A stretch of 64,000 nt of DNA from Azonexus sp. (GCA_017983755.1 JAGOAU010000001.1:62001-126000); one strand, 5' to 3'; positions 9,538 through 19,139 are shown, counted from the stretch's first letter. Translations and numbers: made by a program. The notes: generated by a model not told the origin, from the letters alone.

Positions 9538-10071
9538 CTACTTCGCCGGGCGACCGGGCTTGATGCGGTCGATGCTGGCCATGATGGCGGTCAGCTCGAC
9601 GTTGTCCATGGCCACCAGGGCGGCGATGCCGGCCCGCATCAGTTCGCTGCGCCGGGCCTTGCCGCCGAAATCGGCGATGCGTTTCTTGAGCACGGCGATC
9701 TGCGCGTATTCGCTCTCCGGCATCGAGATGCTGTGGCGAACCAGCTTGACCTTCTTCGCCTTGGCCGGCTTGCCTGCCTTCGGCACCTCGGGCAGCGCGG
9801 CGGGCGGCGGCGGAATCTGCACCGCCTGCGCCTTGGCCAGCGCCTCGGCCAGGGCCTTCTTGTTGCGCGCCTTGGTTTCGTCCAGTTTGCTAAGTTTCCT
9901 GATCGCCGCCTTCTTCGCTGGCGGCGCCTTGGCGACGGCCGCGGGCGCGGCCGCAGCTTCCGGTTTCGCGGCGACGCGCGGCTGCAGTTTCTTCACCGGC
10001 TTCGGTGCTGCGGCGGGCGGCGTGGCCACGGGGGCTACGTTCTTTTCTTCCGGCTTCTTCTCTTCCGACAT
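9538..10071 (-). CDS. Hypothetical Ala/Pro/Lys-rich protein with C-terminal helical domain
   Basis: This 177-aa protein is not assigned to a named family. Residues 1-110 are low-complexity and rich in Ala, Pro and Lys, resembling a flexible basic tail such as those of nucleoid-associated proteins. The C-terminal part (about 110-177) begins 'VKLVRHSISMPESEYAQI' and continues as amphipathic helices, reminiscent of a ribbon-helix-helix or KfrA-type DNA-binding fold. GGAGAGAG precedes the ATG. It is divergent from rpiA. A DNA-binding role is inference only. Confidence 0.6.
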   Translation of the reverse strand: MSEEKKPEEKNVAPVATPPAAAPKPVKKLQPRVAAKPEAAAAPAAVAKAPPAKKAAIRKLSKLDETKARNKKALAEALAKAQAVQIPPPPAALPEVPKAGKPAKAKKVKLVRHSISMPESEYAQIAVLKKRIADFGGKARRSELMRAGIAALVAMDNVELTAIMASIDRIKPGRPAK

Positions 10072-10180
10072 CAGGCTCTCTCCATAAAAATGGTATGCCG
10101 AGTTTAGCGATTTTCCAAAGCCGCCAAGTTAAACTTTTTTGACAGGTAAAATGCCCGCCATCCCAACAGCGAGGCGCATC

Positions 10181-10849
10181 ATGACCCAGGACGAACTCAA
10201 GCAGGCGGTGGCGCAGGCGGCCGCCGATTACGTGGCCAAGCACGCGCCGGAAGGCAGCATCATCGGCGTCGGTACCGGCTCGACGGCCAATTTCTTCATC
10301 GACGCCCTCGCCCCGCTCAAGAGCCGCTACCAGGGTGCCGTCGCCAGCTCGGAAGCGACACGCAAGCGCCTCGAAGGCCACGGCATTCCGGTCTTCGATC
10401 TCAACGACGTCGAGAACATCCCGGTCTATGTCGATGGCGCCGACGAAATCGACGCCGGCCTCAACATGATCAAGGGCGGCGGCGGCGCGCTGACGCGCGA
10501 GAAGATTGTCGCCGCCGTGGCAAAGACCTTCGTCTGCATCTGCGACGCCTCGAAGCTGGTCGACGTGATGGGCGCCTTCCCGCTGCCGGTCGAGGTGATC
10601 CCGATGGCGCGCGCCCACGTCGCCCGCGAACTGGCGAAGCTGGGCGGTACGCCGGTGCTGCGCGAGGGCTTCGTCACCGACAACGGCAACCTGATCCTCG
10701 ACGTCAAGGGCCTTGCCATCAGCGACCCCAAGGGGCTGGAAGCGAAGATCAACCAGATTACCGGCGTCGTCACCAACGGCCTCTTCGCGATCCGTCCGGC
10801 CGACGTGCTGCTGCTCGGCACCGCCGCGGGCGTCAGGACCGTCGCCTGA
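10181..10849 (+). CDS. rpiA: Ribose-5-phosphate isomerase A
   Basis: This 222-aa enzyme interconverts ribose-5-phosphate and ribulose-5-phosphate in the pentose phosphate pathway. Motifs include [15 protein letters not shown] (phosphate binding), the substrate-site [22 protein letters not shown] with the catalytic-type aspartates, and [14 protein letters not shown]. The ATG at 10181 is chosen because GAGG sits six bases upstream; the open frame extends 14 codons further without a ribosome binding site. Confidence 0.95.
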   Translation: MTQDELKQAVAQAAADYVAKHAPEGSIIGVGTGSTANFFIDALAPLKSRYQGAVASSEATRKRLEGHGIPVFDLNDVENIPVYVDGADEIDAGLNMIKGGGGALTREKIVAAVAKTFVCICDASKLVDVMGAFPLPVEVIPMARAHVARELAKLGGTPVLREGFVTDNGNLILDVKGLAISDPKGLEAKINQITGVVTNGLFAIRPADVLLLGTAAGVRTVA

Positions 10850-10911
10850 TTCATTTTCCTGTCACATGCGGGCGCTAATCTGGCGGCATCGAACGCCACC
10901 GGGAGCGCCCC

Positions 10912-11475
10912 ATGTTTTTCTCGCCAGAACAAGTCGCCCAGACACGGGAACGCACGCTGAACAACCTGCTCGGCCTGTCGGCCACCTGCATCTCGGCCAG
11001 CCAGCGCCTCTCCGACCTCTTCTCCGCCGCCAGCCGCGACGCCCTCCACCTCGGTAGCAAGCAGTTCGCGCAGTCCGGCCACGGCCAGCTCGACTCGCTG
11101 ACCGGATTTCCCGCCATCCTGTGGCTGGAAAACAGCGTCCGCACGACCAAGCTGCTCGATTCCGCCTATGAAATCCTCGGCGAAACGCACAAGTCGCTGA
11201 TCCAGTCGGCGGAAGCGCAGGTGCGCGCGTTCGACGAAATCGTCTTCGCGACCATCCACCGGGTAGCCAGGAACAGCCCGTGGGAGGGCGAGATCGCCCT
11301 GGCGGCGCTGCGCACGACGCTCGAAACGGCCGAGCAGACGCTGCACGGCATGAGCGCCGCGGCCATCGAAACCGTGAACCTGGCCGAGAACGAGGTGCAT
11401 GAAATTTCCGCCACCCTGACGGAGGACAGCACGACAACAAGGCCAAACAGGCGGGGCCGTACAACAAGCAAATAA
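10912..11475 (+). CDS. Phasin family protein
   Basis: This 187-aa, mostly helical protein resembles polyhydroxyalkanoate granule-associated phasins: 'FFSPEQVAQTRERTLNNLLGLS' at the start and long amphipathic helices without membrane segments. Phasins coat PHA granules in the cytoplasm and control their size. The last 15 or so residues are Arg/Thr/Ser-rich and disordered. GGGAG precedes the ATG and a clear terminator follows. No PHA synthase lies in the window. Confidence 0.75.
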   Translation: MFFSPEQVAQTRERTLNNLLGLSATCISASQRLSDLFSAASRDALHLGSKQFAQSGHGQLDSLTGFPAILWLENSVRTTKLLDSAYEILGETHKSLIQSAEAQVRAFDEIVFATIHRVARNSPWEGEIALAALRTTLETAEQTLHGMSAAAIETVNLAENEVHEISATLTEDSTTTRPNRRGRTTSK

Positions 11476-11511
11476 ACATCCCGCACGAGGGATCGCCAGA
11501 CTCTCTCCTTT

Positions 11512-11537
11512 GGCCCGGCCGCGCCGGGCCTTTTTTT
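11512..11537 (+). terminator. Rho-independent terminator after the phasin gene
   Basis: GGCCCGGC (11512-11519) pairs perfectly with GCCGGGCC (11523-11530) over a 3-base loop and is followed by seven T. Confidence 0.9.
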
Positions 11538-11565
11538 CGTCTGGCCAAACGATTGCTGGTAGCCT

Positions 11566-11600
11566 GTTGCGGTCGACCTTTCAGGAATGCCCATTTTCAT
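11566..11600 (+). repeat. Dispersed motif, variant copy (core 11566-11577)
   Basis: The core GTTGCGGTCGAC is exact. The following AT-tracts are weaker and shifted (AAT, then ATTTTC near 11593). It lies just upstream of and across the patatin start. Confidence 0.65.
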
Positions 11601-12651
11601 GCCCATCACCGATCCCAAGCGCCGCGCCACGGTCAATCTCGCCCTGCAGGGCGGCGGCGCGCACGGCGCCTTCACCTGGGGCGTGCTCGATGCGCTGCTC
11701 GAAGACGGTTACCTGGATTTCGAAGGGGTCAGCGGCACCAGCGCCGGCGCCATGAATGCCGTGTGCCTGGCACAGGGGCTGATGGCCGGTGGCCGCGATG
11801 GCGCCCGCCAGGCCCTGCGCGATTTCTGGACGGCAGTCGCCGAAAGTTCGCCGTTTCCCGACAGCAAAAGCAGTGCCGACGGCGAGCCGCCCGCCGTTCC
11901 CGCTGCGCTCAAGCTGATGCTGCAATGGACTGATTATCTCTCGCCCGAGCAGTTGAACCCGTTCGACCTCAACCCGCTGCGCGACGTCGTCACTGCGCAG
12001 ATCGATTTCGAGCGCCTGCGGCGGCACAGCCCGGTCGAACTGTTCATTGCCGCGACCAACGCCAATTCGGGCAAGCTGCGCATCTTCCACAACCATGAAC
12101 TGTCGGTCGACGCGCTGCTCGCCTCGGCCTGCCTGCCCAACATCCACCGCACCGTGATGATCGACGGCGAGCCCTACTGGGATGGCGGCTACAGCGCCAA
12201 CCCGGCGGTCTTTCCGCTGTTCTACGACTGCGCGGCGGCCGACATCGTGCTCGTCCTGCTAACGCCGCTGCACTTCGGCGAGACGCCGGATTCGGCCCAG
12301 GACATCCGCATGCGCCTGCGCGAACTCGGCTTCAGCGCGACCTTCCTGCGCGAGATGCGGATGTTCGCCCACCTGCGCGAACGCGTCGGCGAATCGCGGC
12401 TGCCCGCCTGGCTGCAGGCCTGGATCCCGATCGGCCAGCTCGAACAGCGCGTGCGTCAGGTGCGCTTTCACGCCATCAGCGCCGATGCCCTGATGAGCGA
12501 ACTGGCGCCGGAAACCAAGCTCGCCGCCAGCCTGTCGTTCTTCCAGCGCCTGCACGACGACGGCCGCGCCCACGCGAAAACCTGGCTGGCCGCCAAGCGT
12601 GCCGCCATCGGCCGGCAATCGACACTCGACCTGGCGAAAATCTACTACTGA
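11587..12651 (+). CDS. Patatin-like phospholipase
   Basis: This 354-aa protein has the patatin catalytic layout: oxyanion loop QGGGAHGAF (about 20-28), nucleophile elbow GVSGTSAG with the active Ser in GTSAG, and the catalytic Asp in WDGGYSANP. The family hydrolyses ester bonds of phospholipids or other lipids; in phasin-bearing bacteria related proteins act on storage granules. There is no signal peptide, so action is cytoplasmic. The start is uncertain: the ATG at 11587 has AGGA only one base away, while the ATG at 11599 places the same AGGA 12 bases upstream. Confidence 0.85.
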   Translation: MPIFMPITDPKRRATVNLALQGGGAHGAFTWGVLDALLEDGYLDFEGVSGTSAGAMNAVCLAQGLMAGGRDGARQALRDFWTAVAESSPFPDSKSSADGEPPAVPAALKLMLQWTDYLSPEQLNPFDLNPLRDVVTAQIDFERLRRHSPVELFIAATNANSGKLRIFHNHELSVDALLASACLPNIHRTVMIDGEPYWDGGYSANPAVFPLFYDCAAADIVLVLLTPLHFGETPDSAQDIRMRLRELGFSATFLREMRMFAHLRERVGESRLPAWLQAWIPIGQLEQRVRQVRFHAISADALMSELAPETKLAASLSFFQRLHDDGRAHAKTWLAAKRAAIGRQSTLDLAKIYY

Positions 12652-12670
12652 CGCCAGCCGGCGCAATCCG

Positions 12671-12702
12671 GTTTTTGGCCATTTTCGCCGGTCGACCGCA
12701 GC
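12671..12702 (-). repeat. Dispersed motif, full copy (core 12691-12702)
   Basis: Minus-strand core GCTGCGGTCGAC (12691-12702), then CGGCG, AAAAT, GGCC, AAAAAC. Intergenic, 19 bp after the patatin stop. Confidence 0.75.
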
Positions 12703-12783
12703 GGCCTCACGCACTTCATCATTCTGTAATCCGCCGGCCGCATGCTTGCCCTTGTAGAAATTCACCACTGGCAGGAGATTGCG

Positions 12784-13020
12784 ATGAGCGACACCATGTT
12801 CTGTTACTGCTGCAGAACCCATCACCCCAGGGCGCAGATGCGCCGCTTCGTCACCCGGACCGGCGAGCGCTGGCGCTGCCTGCGCAGTATCGAGGCCGCC
12901 CGCCGCTACAGCAGCGAACGGGATGCCTTCGGGCGCCGCCAATCGGAACAGAACCGCCTGGCAGCGGCCCGGATGGCCGAACGGGTGGCAATGCTCCACC
13001 TGAAACATTGCCCGCCGTGA
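12784..13020 (+). CDS. Small Cys-containing hypothetical protein
   Basis: This 78-aa protein is not recognised. It starts MSDTMFCYCCRTHHP, so C7, C9 and C10 with nearby histidines and a later 'RWRCLRS' could bind a metal in a short zinc-ribbon-like fold. The rest is Arg-rich and helical. AGGAG precedes the ATG at 12784. Its stop overlaps the start of the GNAT gene as GTGA, so the two are probably co-translated. Confidence 0.65.
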   Translation: MSDTMFCYCCRTHHPRAQMRRFVTRTGERWRCLRSIEAARRYSSERDAFGRRQSEQNRLAAARMAERVAMLHLKHCPP

Positions 13021-13475
13021 GCAAGCTGCTGATCCGCCCCCTCGACGTGCATGACCTGATCCAGCTCGACACCGCCATCGAACTGGTCGAGAACGCTTTC
13101 GCCGATCCCGACCGCTACGGCCGCGAGCGCATCGCGCGCGAGATGCTGGCCGACGACCCGGTCTTCTACCGCCAGTTCCTCGTTGCCATCAAGGGCGGGC
13201 GGATCGTCGGCGTCGGCGGTATCAAGGCCGCCGACTGGGCGGCGAAAACGCACCTGCTGTATCTCTCTGCCGTCGCACCCGAACGGCGCGGCCAGGGCAT
13301 CGCCCGCGCCCTCCTCGCGGCGCGCGTCGAATGGCTGACCAGGCGCTTCGATTGCGGACGCATCCTGGTATCGACGACGCGCACGCGGCGCTTCCGCGAA
13401 TTCGGCTTCACCGAGGTCCGCGGCAGCGAAATCGACGGCCGCCAGCTGATGCTCTACAGCTTCCCGAACAAGTAG
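13017..13475 (+). CDS. GNAT-family N-acetyltransferase
   Basis: This 152-aa protein has the acetyl-CoA-binding signature of the GNAT fold, LSAVAPERRGQGIARALL (about 83-100), and a C-terminal EFGFTEV strand-turn typical of the family. The acetyl acceptor is unknown. The GTG start at 13017 overlaps the upstream stop by four bases. It is followed by a hairpin shared with the converging yggX. Confidence 0.85.
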   Translation: MSKLLIRPLDVHDLIQLDTAIELVENAFADPDRYGRERIAREMLADDPVFYRQFLVAIKGGRIVGVGGIKAADWAAKTHLLYLSAVAPERRGQGIARALLAARVEWLTRRFDCGRILVSTTRTRRFREFGFTEVRGSEIDGRQLMLYSFPNK

Positions 13476-13515
13476 GCGGGCCGCCGCCCCGGGAAAACGC
13501 AACGCCGGAAAAGCA

Positions 13516-13539
13516 GAAACCCCGCCGGAGCGGGGTTTC
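13516..13539. terminator. Bidirectional hairpin between GNAT gene and yggX
   Basis: A perfect 10-bp stem (GAAACCCCGC/GCGGGGTTTC) with loop CGGA. The T-rich tail is better on the minus strand (TGCTTTT), so it mainly serves yggX. Confidence 0.75.
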
Positions 13540-13561
13540 CTTGCTGCCGCCAGCGCAGGCT

Positions 13562-13834
13562 TCAGGCCTTGGGCGGAACGTAGCCCTGGATCTGGTCGGC
13601 GCCATCGCCGAAGAAATGCTTCTCGACCTGCTCCATCAGATATTTGCGGTGCCGCGCATCGACCAGGTTGAGGCGGTTTTCGTTGATGAGCATGGTCTGC
13701 ATCTTGATCCACTGCTGCCACGCTTCCTTCGAGACGTTCTCGAAAATACGCTGGCCGAGCGCGCCGGGATACGGCGGGAAATCGAGACCTTCGGCCTCGC
13801 GGCCGAGCTTGATGCAATTGACGGTACGTGCCAT
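13562..13834 (-). CDS. yggX: Probable Fe(2+)-trafficking protein YggX
   Basis: This 90-aa protein matches YggX closely: it starts [20 protein letters not shown] with the conserved Cys7, and continues '[20 protein letters not shown]' and 'KHFF'. YggX helps protect iron-sulfur clusters from oxidation and moves iron in the cytoplasm. Length is exactly that of the family. It lies downstream of argA on the same strand, 28 bp away. Confidence 0.93.
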   Translation of the reverse strand: MARTVNCIKLGREAEGLDFPPYPGALGQRIFENVSKEAWQQWIKMQTMLINENRLNLVDARHRKYLMEQVEKHFFGDGADQIQGYVPPKA

Positions 13835-13862
13835 GGGTAACTCCGTGATGGTGATGGGCGAA

Positions 13863-15182
13863 TTATAAGGTCTTGAACAGGACCTTGGACCGCCGCTGAT
13901 AGTTGTACATGTCGCGCTTCCTGGCCGGCAGGTCGTCTACCGTGCCCAGCTTGAAGCCGCGCTCGACGAACCAGTGCTCGGTGCGCGTGGTCAGCACGAA
14001 CAGGCGCTTGATGCCGGCCTTCTTCGCGCGCCGCTCGATGCGCTTCATCAGTTGTTCGCCGTAGCCCCATTCGCGATGTTCCTGGCTGACCGCCAGGCAG
14101 GCCAGTTCGGCCTCCTCGTCGGAGTGGGCGTAGAGCGCCGCGCAGCCGACGATGATGCCGTCGTGCTCGATGATGGAGAAATGTTCGATCTCGCGTTCCA
14201 GCAGTTCGCGCGGCCGGTGCACAAGGACGCCTTCGGCCTCCATCGGCTCGATCAGGGCGATCAGCGCACCGATGTCGTCGGGCTTGGCTTCGCGGATGCT
14301 TTCCAGCGATTCGCGCGTCACCACCGTGCCGACGCCGTCATGGGTGAACAGTTCGCGCAGCAGCGCGCCGTCCTGTTCGAAGCCGATCAGGTGCACGCGC
14401 CCGACCCCCTGACGGCTGGCCCGCAGGGCGCAGGGCAGATAGCGGCGGATATCGGTCGACAGCCACTCGCCGGTCTTCATCGTTTCGGCGACCTCGTCGG
14501 CGGTCATCGCATCGAGCAACTCGCCGGCCGGATCGGTGACGCCGCGGCTGTCGGTCAGGTAGACCAGCTTGTCGGCGCGGATCGCCACCGCCACCGCCTC
14601 GGCCGCCTCCTCCATCTGCAGGTTGAAGATTTCGCCGGTCGGCGACGGCCCTTCGCAGTTGAGCAGGACGATGTTGCCGAGGCCGAGCTGGGCATTGATG
14701 CCCTCGGCGTCGACCTTGCGCACCTTGCCGGCGTACTGCATGTCGATGCCGTCGAGAATGCCGATCGGCTGGCCGGTGATGAAGTTGCCACCAATCACCC
14801 GGATGCGGCTATTGGCCATCGGCGTATTGGGCAGGCCCTGCGACAGCATGGCTTCGATCTCCAGATAGACGCTGCCGACGGCGTCGAGCACGCAATCGAG
14901 CGCCTCGGCATCGGTCACCCGGTAGCCGCGGTGATAGATCGACTCCAGGTTCTTTTCGCGCAGTTCTTCCTCGATCTGCGGCCGCGCGCCATGCACCAGC
15001 ACCAGACGGATGCCGAGGCTGACCAGCAGATTGACGTCGTAGGCCAGCGTCTTGGCGAACTCGCTGGCGACTGCCTTGCCGCCGAAGGCAATGACGAAGG
15101 TCTTGCCGCGGAAGGCGTTGATGTAGGGCGTGACAGCCCGGAACCAGGAGACGAAATGCTCGTCGTAAGGGGTATCGCTCAT
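13863..15182 (-). CDS. argA: Amino-acid N-acetyltransferase (N-acetylglutamate synthase)
   Basis: This 439-aa enzyme makes N-acetylglutamate, the first step of arginine synthesis. It has an N-terminal amino-acid-kinase-like domain (about 20-290, with '[10 protein letters not shown]' and '[11 protein letters not shown]') that usually carries arginine feedback inhibition, and a C-terminal GNAT domain (about 295-439, with [17 protein letters not shown]). This is the classical two-domain ArgA. It overlaps the downstream end of the polyphosphate phosphotransferase gene by four bases (ATGA), which indicates coupled translation of two functionally unrelated genes. Confidence 0.94.
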   Translation of the reverse strand: MSDTPYDEHFVSWFRAVTPYINAFRGKTFVIAFGGKAVASEFAKTLAYDVNLLVSLGIRLVLVHGARPQIEEELREKNLESIYHRGYRVTDAEALDCVLDAVGSVYLEIEAMLSQGLPNTPMANSRIRVIGGNFITGQPIGILDGIDMQYAGKVRKVDAEGINAQLGLGNIVLLNCEGPSPTGEIFNLQMEEAAEAVAVAIRADKLVYLTDSRGVTDPAGELLDAMTADEVAETMKTGEWLSTDIRRYLPCALRASRQGVGRVHLIGFEQDGALLRELFTHDGVGTVVTRESLESIREAKPDDIGALIALIEPMEAEGVLVHRPRELLEREIEHFSIIEHDGIIVGCAALYAHSDEEAELACLAVSQEHREWGYGEQLMKRIERRAKKAGIKRLFVLTTRTEHWFVERGFKLGTVDDLPARKRDMYNYQRRSKVLFKTL

Positions 15183-16684
15183 TGCTGTGTGTATTTTCCG
15201 TTATCGATCTGCAGCGCGGTTTCAAGCCGCTGGCAGATAGTCTTCAGCACTTTCGCCCGGGCGAAGTTCTTGTCGTTGGCTTCGACCAGCGTCCACGGCG
15301 CGAGGCCGGTCGAGGTGCGGTCGACCATGTCGCAGGCGGCAGAAACGTAGTCGTCCCAGCGTTCGCGGTTGCGCCAGTCCTCGTCGGTGATCTTGAAGCG
15401 CTTGAAATCGGTGGCCTCGCGTTCCTTGAAGCGGCGCAACTGCTCGTCGGCGCTGATCTGCAGCCAGAACTTGACGACCACGACACCGGCACCTGCCAGC
15501 TGGTGCTCGAAATCGTTGATTTCTGCATAGGCGCGCAGCCAGTCGGCTTCGGAGCAGAAGCCCTCGACCCGCTCGACCAGTACCCGGCCATACCATGAAC
15601 GGTCGAACACCGCCGCCCGGCCGGTACGCGGGATGTGTCGCCAGAAACGCCACAGGTAGGGCTGGGCGCGCTCCTCCTCGGTCGGCGCGGCAATCGGGAT
15701 GATCTGGTACTGGCGGGCATCGATCGAGGCGGCGACGCGGCGAATGCTGCCGCCCTTGCCGGCCGCATCGGATCCCTCGAAGACGAGAACCAGCGACCGC
15801 TTGCCGACGAAGCGCTCGTCGCGCGCCAGTTCGGAAAGCCGGGCCTGGTATTTGGCGAGATCGCGCTCGTAATCCTTCTTGGCCAGCTTGCGCGTCAGGT
15901 CGAGTTCGCTGAGCACGGTCTTGTGGTCGATGGTCTGGATCACCGGCGGCGCCACCGGCACCTGCTGGCGCCCCTGCTGCAGGCGGCGCTGGATGGCGTC
16001 GAGGACGATGCGCCCGACGGTCAGCGAACGATAGGCATCGTCGGTGCCCTCGACGATGATCCACGGCGCCTTGGCGGTATTGGTCACGCGCAGGACATGG
16101 CCGGCGACTTCCTGCAGCCTGTCGTAGGTCTTCAGGCGGTCGTAGCTTTCCTTGGTCACCCGCCAGGCGGTACGCGGATCCTTCTCCAGCGTCTTCAGCC
16201 GCTGCTTCTGGCCATCCTTGGAAAGATGGAACCAGAATTTGAGGACCAGCGCGCCTTCGTTGACCAGCATCGCCTCGAAGCGGTTGATGTCGTCGAGCCG
16301 GTCGTCCATCGCGGTGCGCCGCATCTTGCCGGCGATGCGGTCGGCGATCGGCTGCGAGTACCACGAACCGGCGAAGATGCCGACCTTGCCCTTGGGCGGC
16401 AGCGCCCGCCAGTAACGCCACATGTAGGGCCGCGAACGCTCCTCGTCACTCGGTTCCGAGAAGGCCAGCGTCGAGATGTGCCGCGGATCCATCCATGAAT
16501 AGAGCAGGTTGATGGTTTCGCCCTTGCCGCTACCGTCGACCCCGCTGACCAGGATGACCACCGGGAAATCCCTTTTCTCCAGCATGTCGTACTGGACGTC
16601 GAGCAGCGCCGCGCGCAACTTGGGAACCTCCTTCTTGAAGGTTTCCTTGTCGATGGTGTGGCCCAGTTCCGCCGATTCAAACAT
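15179..16684 (-). CDS. pap: Polyphosphate:AMP phosphotransferase (two-domain PPK2)
   Basis: This 501-aa protein is a tandem PPK2. Each half has its own Walker A: GVDGSGKG (48-55) and GSDAAGKG (304-311), plus lid-type motifs (WRYWRALPPKGKVGIFAGSW and WRFWRHIPRTG). Two-domain PPK2 enzymes use polyphosphate to phosphorylate AMP to ADP in the cytoplasm. Together with the pst-pho operon 6 kb away this suits an organism that stores polyphosphate. It is 3 bp from rsmE upstream and overlaps argA downstream, forming rsmE-pap-argA-yggX. Confidence 0.92.
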   Translation of the reverse strand: MFESAELGHTIDKETFKKEVPKLRAALLDVQYDMLEKRDFPVVILVSGVDGSGKGETINLLYSWMDPRHISTLAFSEPSDEERSRPYMWRYWRALPPKGKVGIFAGSWYSQPIADRIAGKMRRTAMDDRLDDINRFEAMLVNEGALVLKFWFHLSKDGQKQRLKTLEKDPRTAWRVTKESYDRLKTYDRLQEVAGHVLRVTNTAKAPWIIVEGTDDAYRSLTVGRIVLDAIQRRLQQGRQQVPVAPPVIQTIDHKTVLSELDLTRKLAKKDYERDLAKYQARLSELARDERFVGKRSLVLVFEGSDAAGKGGSIRRVAASIDARQYQIIPIAAPTEEERAQPYLWRFWRHIPRTGRAAVFDRSWYGRVLVERVEGFCSEADWLRAYAEINDFEHQLAGAGVVVVKFWLQISADEQLRRFKEREATDFKRFKITDEDWRNRERWDDYVSAACDMVDRTSTGLAPWTLVEANDKNFARAKVLKTICQRLETALQIDNGKYTQQ

Positions 16685-16687
16685 GCC

Positions 16688-17425
16688 TCATCTCCCCCTG
16701 AAATCGCCCCACAAGGCCTGCATGGCGGCCAGTGCCGCCAGTGCCGCCGTTTCGGTGCGCAAGACGCGCGGCCCGAGGCGGACCGGCTGAAAGCCGACCT
16801 GCTGCGCAGCGACGACTTCCTGCGGGTCGAGTCCGCCTTCGGCGCCGATCAGCATCTGCACCTGCCGCGCCAGCGGCAGATCGGCCAGCGCATGTTCGGC
16901 ATCCGGCGCCAGCATCAGCCGCAACCCGCCGACGGCCGGCCGCGCCAGCCAGCTTTCCAGCTTTTCCAGCGGCGCCACCTGCGGCACCTGGTTGCGCCCG
17001 CATTGTTCGCAGGCGGATGCCGCCACGCCTTGCCAGTGGGCGACGCGCCGCCCCGCCCGCTCCCCGGACAGGCGGGTGACGCTGCGCCGGCTGTCTACCG
17101 GAACGATTGCCGAGACGCCGAGCTCCACCGCCTTCTGGATCGTGAAATCCATCTTCTCGCCGGCCTGCACCGCCTGGATCAGGGTCACCGCCAGCGGCGA
17201 TTCGCGCTCGACTTCGCGCCAGGCGCCAAGCGCCGCCATCACGCGGTCTTTTTCGATACGTTCGATGCGCGCTTCATACTCGCCGCCGCGCCCGTCGAAC
17301 AGCACCACCGCCGCCCCCGGCGGCAGCCGCAAAACGCGCACGGCATGGCGCGCCACCGGCTCCGGCAGGTCGATGTGGGCGCCCGGCGCGAGGGCCTCCC
17401 GGCAGTAAAAACGCGGCAGATTCAT
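16688..17425 (-). CDS. rsmE: 16S rRNA (uracil-1498-N3)-methyltransferase RsmE
   Basis: This 245-aa SPOUT methyltransferase modifies U1498 of 16S rRNA using S-adenosylmethionine. Typical features are the N-terminal PUA-like 'PRFYC' segment, 'EKMDFTIQKAVELGVSAIVP', 'SACEQCGRNQVP', and the knot region 'LIGAEGGLDPQEV' and 'LGPRVLRTETAALAAL'. The ATG at 17425 gives MNLPRFYC, the usual family start; 36 further in-frame codons upstream would run into the divergent thioredoxin-like gene and are rejected. Confidence 0.95.
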   Translation of the reverse strand: MNLPRFYCREALAPGAHIDLPEPVARHAVRVLRLPPGAAVVLFDGRGGEYEARIERIEKDRVMAALGAWREVERESPLAVTLIQAVQAGEKMDFTIQKAVELGVSAIVPVDSRRSVTRLSGERAGRRVAHWQGVAASACEQCGRNQVPQVAPLEKLESWLARPAVGGLRLMLAPDAEHALADLPLARQVQMLIGAEGGLDPQEVVAAQQVGFQPVRLGPRVLRTETAALAALAAMQALWGDFRGR

Positions 17426-17465
17426 CGGTGCTATTATCGGCCAAATAAAAGCCTTGGGGATAAAC

Positions 17466-18023
17466 ATGGTCGCCTTGAACCCGCCGGTTTGCGAATTCGG
17501 ACTGGCCGCCGTCGATTTCGACCTGCCGGGCACCGACGGCCGCCGTCACACGCTGGCCGATTGCCGGGGGCCGAATGGCCTGCTCGTGATGTTCATCTGC
17601 AACCATTGCCCCTTCGTCAAGGCGGTCAGCGACCGCATCGTCCGCGACTGCCGCGAACTGGCAACCCTCGGCGTCGGCAGCGTGGCGATCATGAGCAACG
17701 ATGCCGCGGCCTACCCGGAAGACTCGTTCGATAACATGGTGCTGCTGGCACAGCGACTGGACTTCCCCTTCCCCTACCTGCACGACGAGACGCAAGCCGT
17801 GGCGCGCGCCTACGGCGCAGTGTGCACGCCGGACTTCTTCGGTTACAACAGCAAGCTCGAACTGCAGTACCGCGGCCGCCTCGACGCCTCGGGCCGCAAC
17901 CCGGCCCCGCCCGATGCGCCGCGCGAACTGTTCGCCGCCATGCGCCGGATCGCCGAAACCGGCCAGGGCCCGTGCGAGCAGAGCGCGTCGATCGGCTGTT
18001 CGATCAAGTGGCGCGGCGAATAG
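17466..18023 (+). CDS. Thioredoxin-like peroxiredoxin/TlpA family protein
   Basis: This 185-aa protein has a thioredoxin fold of the AhpC/TSA-redoxin type with the redox motif CNHCPFV near residue 41. There is no signal peptide, so it is probably cytoplasmic. The C-terminal '[17 protein letters not shown]' carries two more cysteines typical of this subfamily (often annotated thioredoxin family protein). The substrate is unknown. The ATG at 17466 follows a GGGG stretch; a TTG four codons upstream is less likely. Confidence 0.8.
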   Translation: MVALNPPVCEFGLAAVDFDLPGTDGRRHTLADCRGPNGLLVMFICNHCPFVKAVSDRIVRDCRELATLGVGSVAIMSNDAAAYPEDSFDNMVLLAQRLDFPFPYLHDETQAVARAYGAVCTPDFFGYNSKLELQYRGRLDASGRNPAPPDAPRELFAAMRRIAETGQGPCEQSASIGCSIKWRGE

Positions 18024-18096
18024 GCGCGCCCTTGCTGCACGCGCGCGGCCCGGCGGAGTAAAATCTTGGGTTTTGTCATCGCCGCAGGGAGAAAAC

Positions 18097-19107
18097 ATGG
18101 CACAGCGCACGCTGGCGCGCTACCTCATCGAGGAGCAGCGCAACAAGGGCGTCATCACCGCCGACCTCAAGTTCCTGATCGAAGTGGTTTCGCGCGCCTG
18201 CCAGGCTATTTCCATCGCCATCGGCAAGGGCGGCCTCGGCGGCGTCCTCGGCGAAGCCGGCAGCGACAACGTGCAGGGCGAGGCGCAGAAGAAGCTCGAC
18301 GTGCTGTCCAACGAAATCCTGCTCGACGCCAACGAATGGGGCGGCCACCTCGCCGCCATGGCCTCCGAGGAAATGGACCTGCCGCACACCATTCCGCACC
18401 GCTATCCGCAAGGCGAATACCTGCTGCTGTTCGACCCGCTCGACGGTTCGTCCAACATCGACGTCGACGTCTCGATCGGCACCATCTTCTCGGTGCTGAA
18501 ATGCCCGGAAGGCGCCGACCTGTCGACGCCGGAAGCCTCGGAATCCGCCTTCCTGCAACCGGGCGCGGCACAGGTCGCCGCCGGCTATACGGTCTACGGA
18601 CCGACGACGGTGCTGGTGCTGACGGTCGGCGACGGCGTCGCGGTATTCACCCTTGATCGCGAACAGGGCGGCTTCGTGCTGACTCAGGAAAACGTGCGGA
18701 TTCCCGCCGACACCGCCGAATTCGCCATCAACATGGCCAACCTGCGGCACTGGGAAGCCCCGGTCCAGCGCTACGTCGGCGAAATGCAGCAAGGCCGTGA
18801 CGGTCCGCTCGGCAAGGACTACAACATGCGCTGGGTCGGCTCGATGGTCGCCGACGTGCACCGCATCGTCACCCGCGGCGGCATCTTCATGTACCCGATG
18901 GATGCCAAGACGCGCGCCAAAGGCGGCAAGCTGCGCCTGATGTACGAGGCCAACCCGATGGCCTTCCTGATTGAACAGGCGGGCGGCACAGCCAGCACGG
19001 GCTACCAGCGCATCCTCGACATCGAGCCGGAACGCCTGCACCAGCGCGTGCCGGTCATCCTTGGCTCGAAGAACGAGGTCGAGCGGGTGGTCGGCTACCA
19101 CGCCTGA
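18097..19107 (+). CDS. fbp: Fructose-1,6-bisphosphatase, class I
   Basis: This 336-aa enzyme removes the 1-phosphate of fructose-1,6-bisphosphate in gluconeogenesis or the Calvin cycle. Metal-site motifs are ASEEMD (about 88-93) and [11 protein letters not shown] (about 112-122); the substrate loop is seen in '[12 protein letters not shown]' and '[16 protein letters not shown]'. CAGGGAG precedes the ATG at 18097. An ISAs1-type element is inserted 32 bp after the stop and may have displaced its terminator. Confidence 0.95.
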   Translation: MAQRTLARYLIEEQRNKGVITADLKFLIEVVSRACQAISIAIGKGGLGGVLGEAGSDNVQGEAQKKLDVLSNEILLDANEWGGHLAAMASEEMDLPHTIPHRYPQGEYLLLFDPLDGSSNIDVDVSIGTIFSVLKCPEGADLSTPEASESAFLQPGAAQVAAGYTVYGPTTVLVLTVGDGVAVFTLDREQGGFVLTQENVRIPADTAEFAINMANLRHWEAPVQRYVGEMQQGRDGPLGKDYNMRWVGSMVADVHRIVTRGGIFMYPMDAKTRAKGGKLRLMYEANPMAFLIEQAGGTASTGYQRILDIEPERLHQRVPVILGSKNEVERVVGYHA

Positions 19108-19129
19108 CGGATTTGCCTTTCCGCGGCCG

Positions 19130-19139
19130 CCTCACTCCC
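19130..19139 (+). repeat. Target-site duplication, left copy
   Basis: CCTCACTCCC directly before the left inverted repeat; identical to 20412-20421. Confidence 0.92.

Noticed and set aside
10139..10152. TTGACA with a nearby TAAAAT before rpiA as a promoter
   Set aside because: The two hexamers are only a few bases apart, far from the 17-base spacing needed, so no promoter is called.
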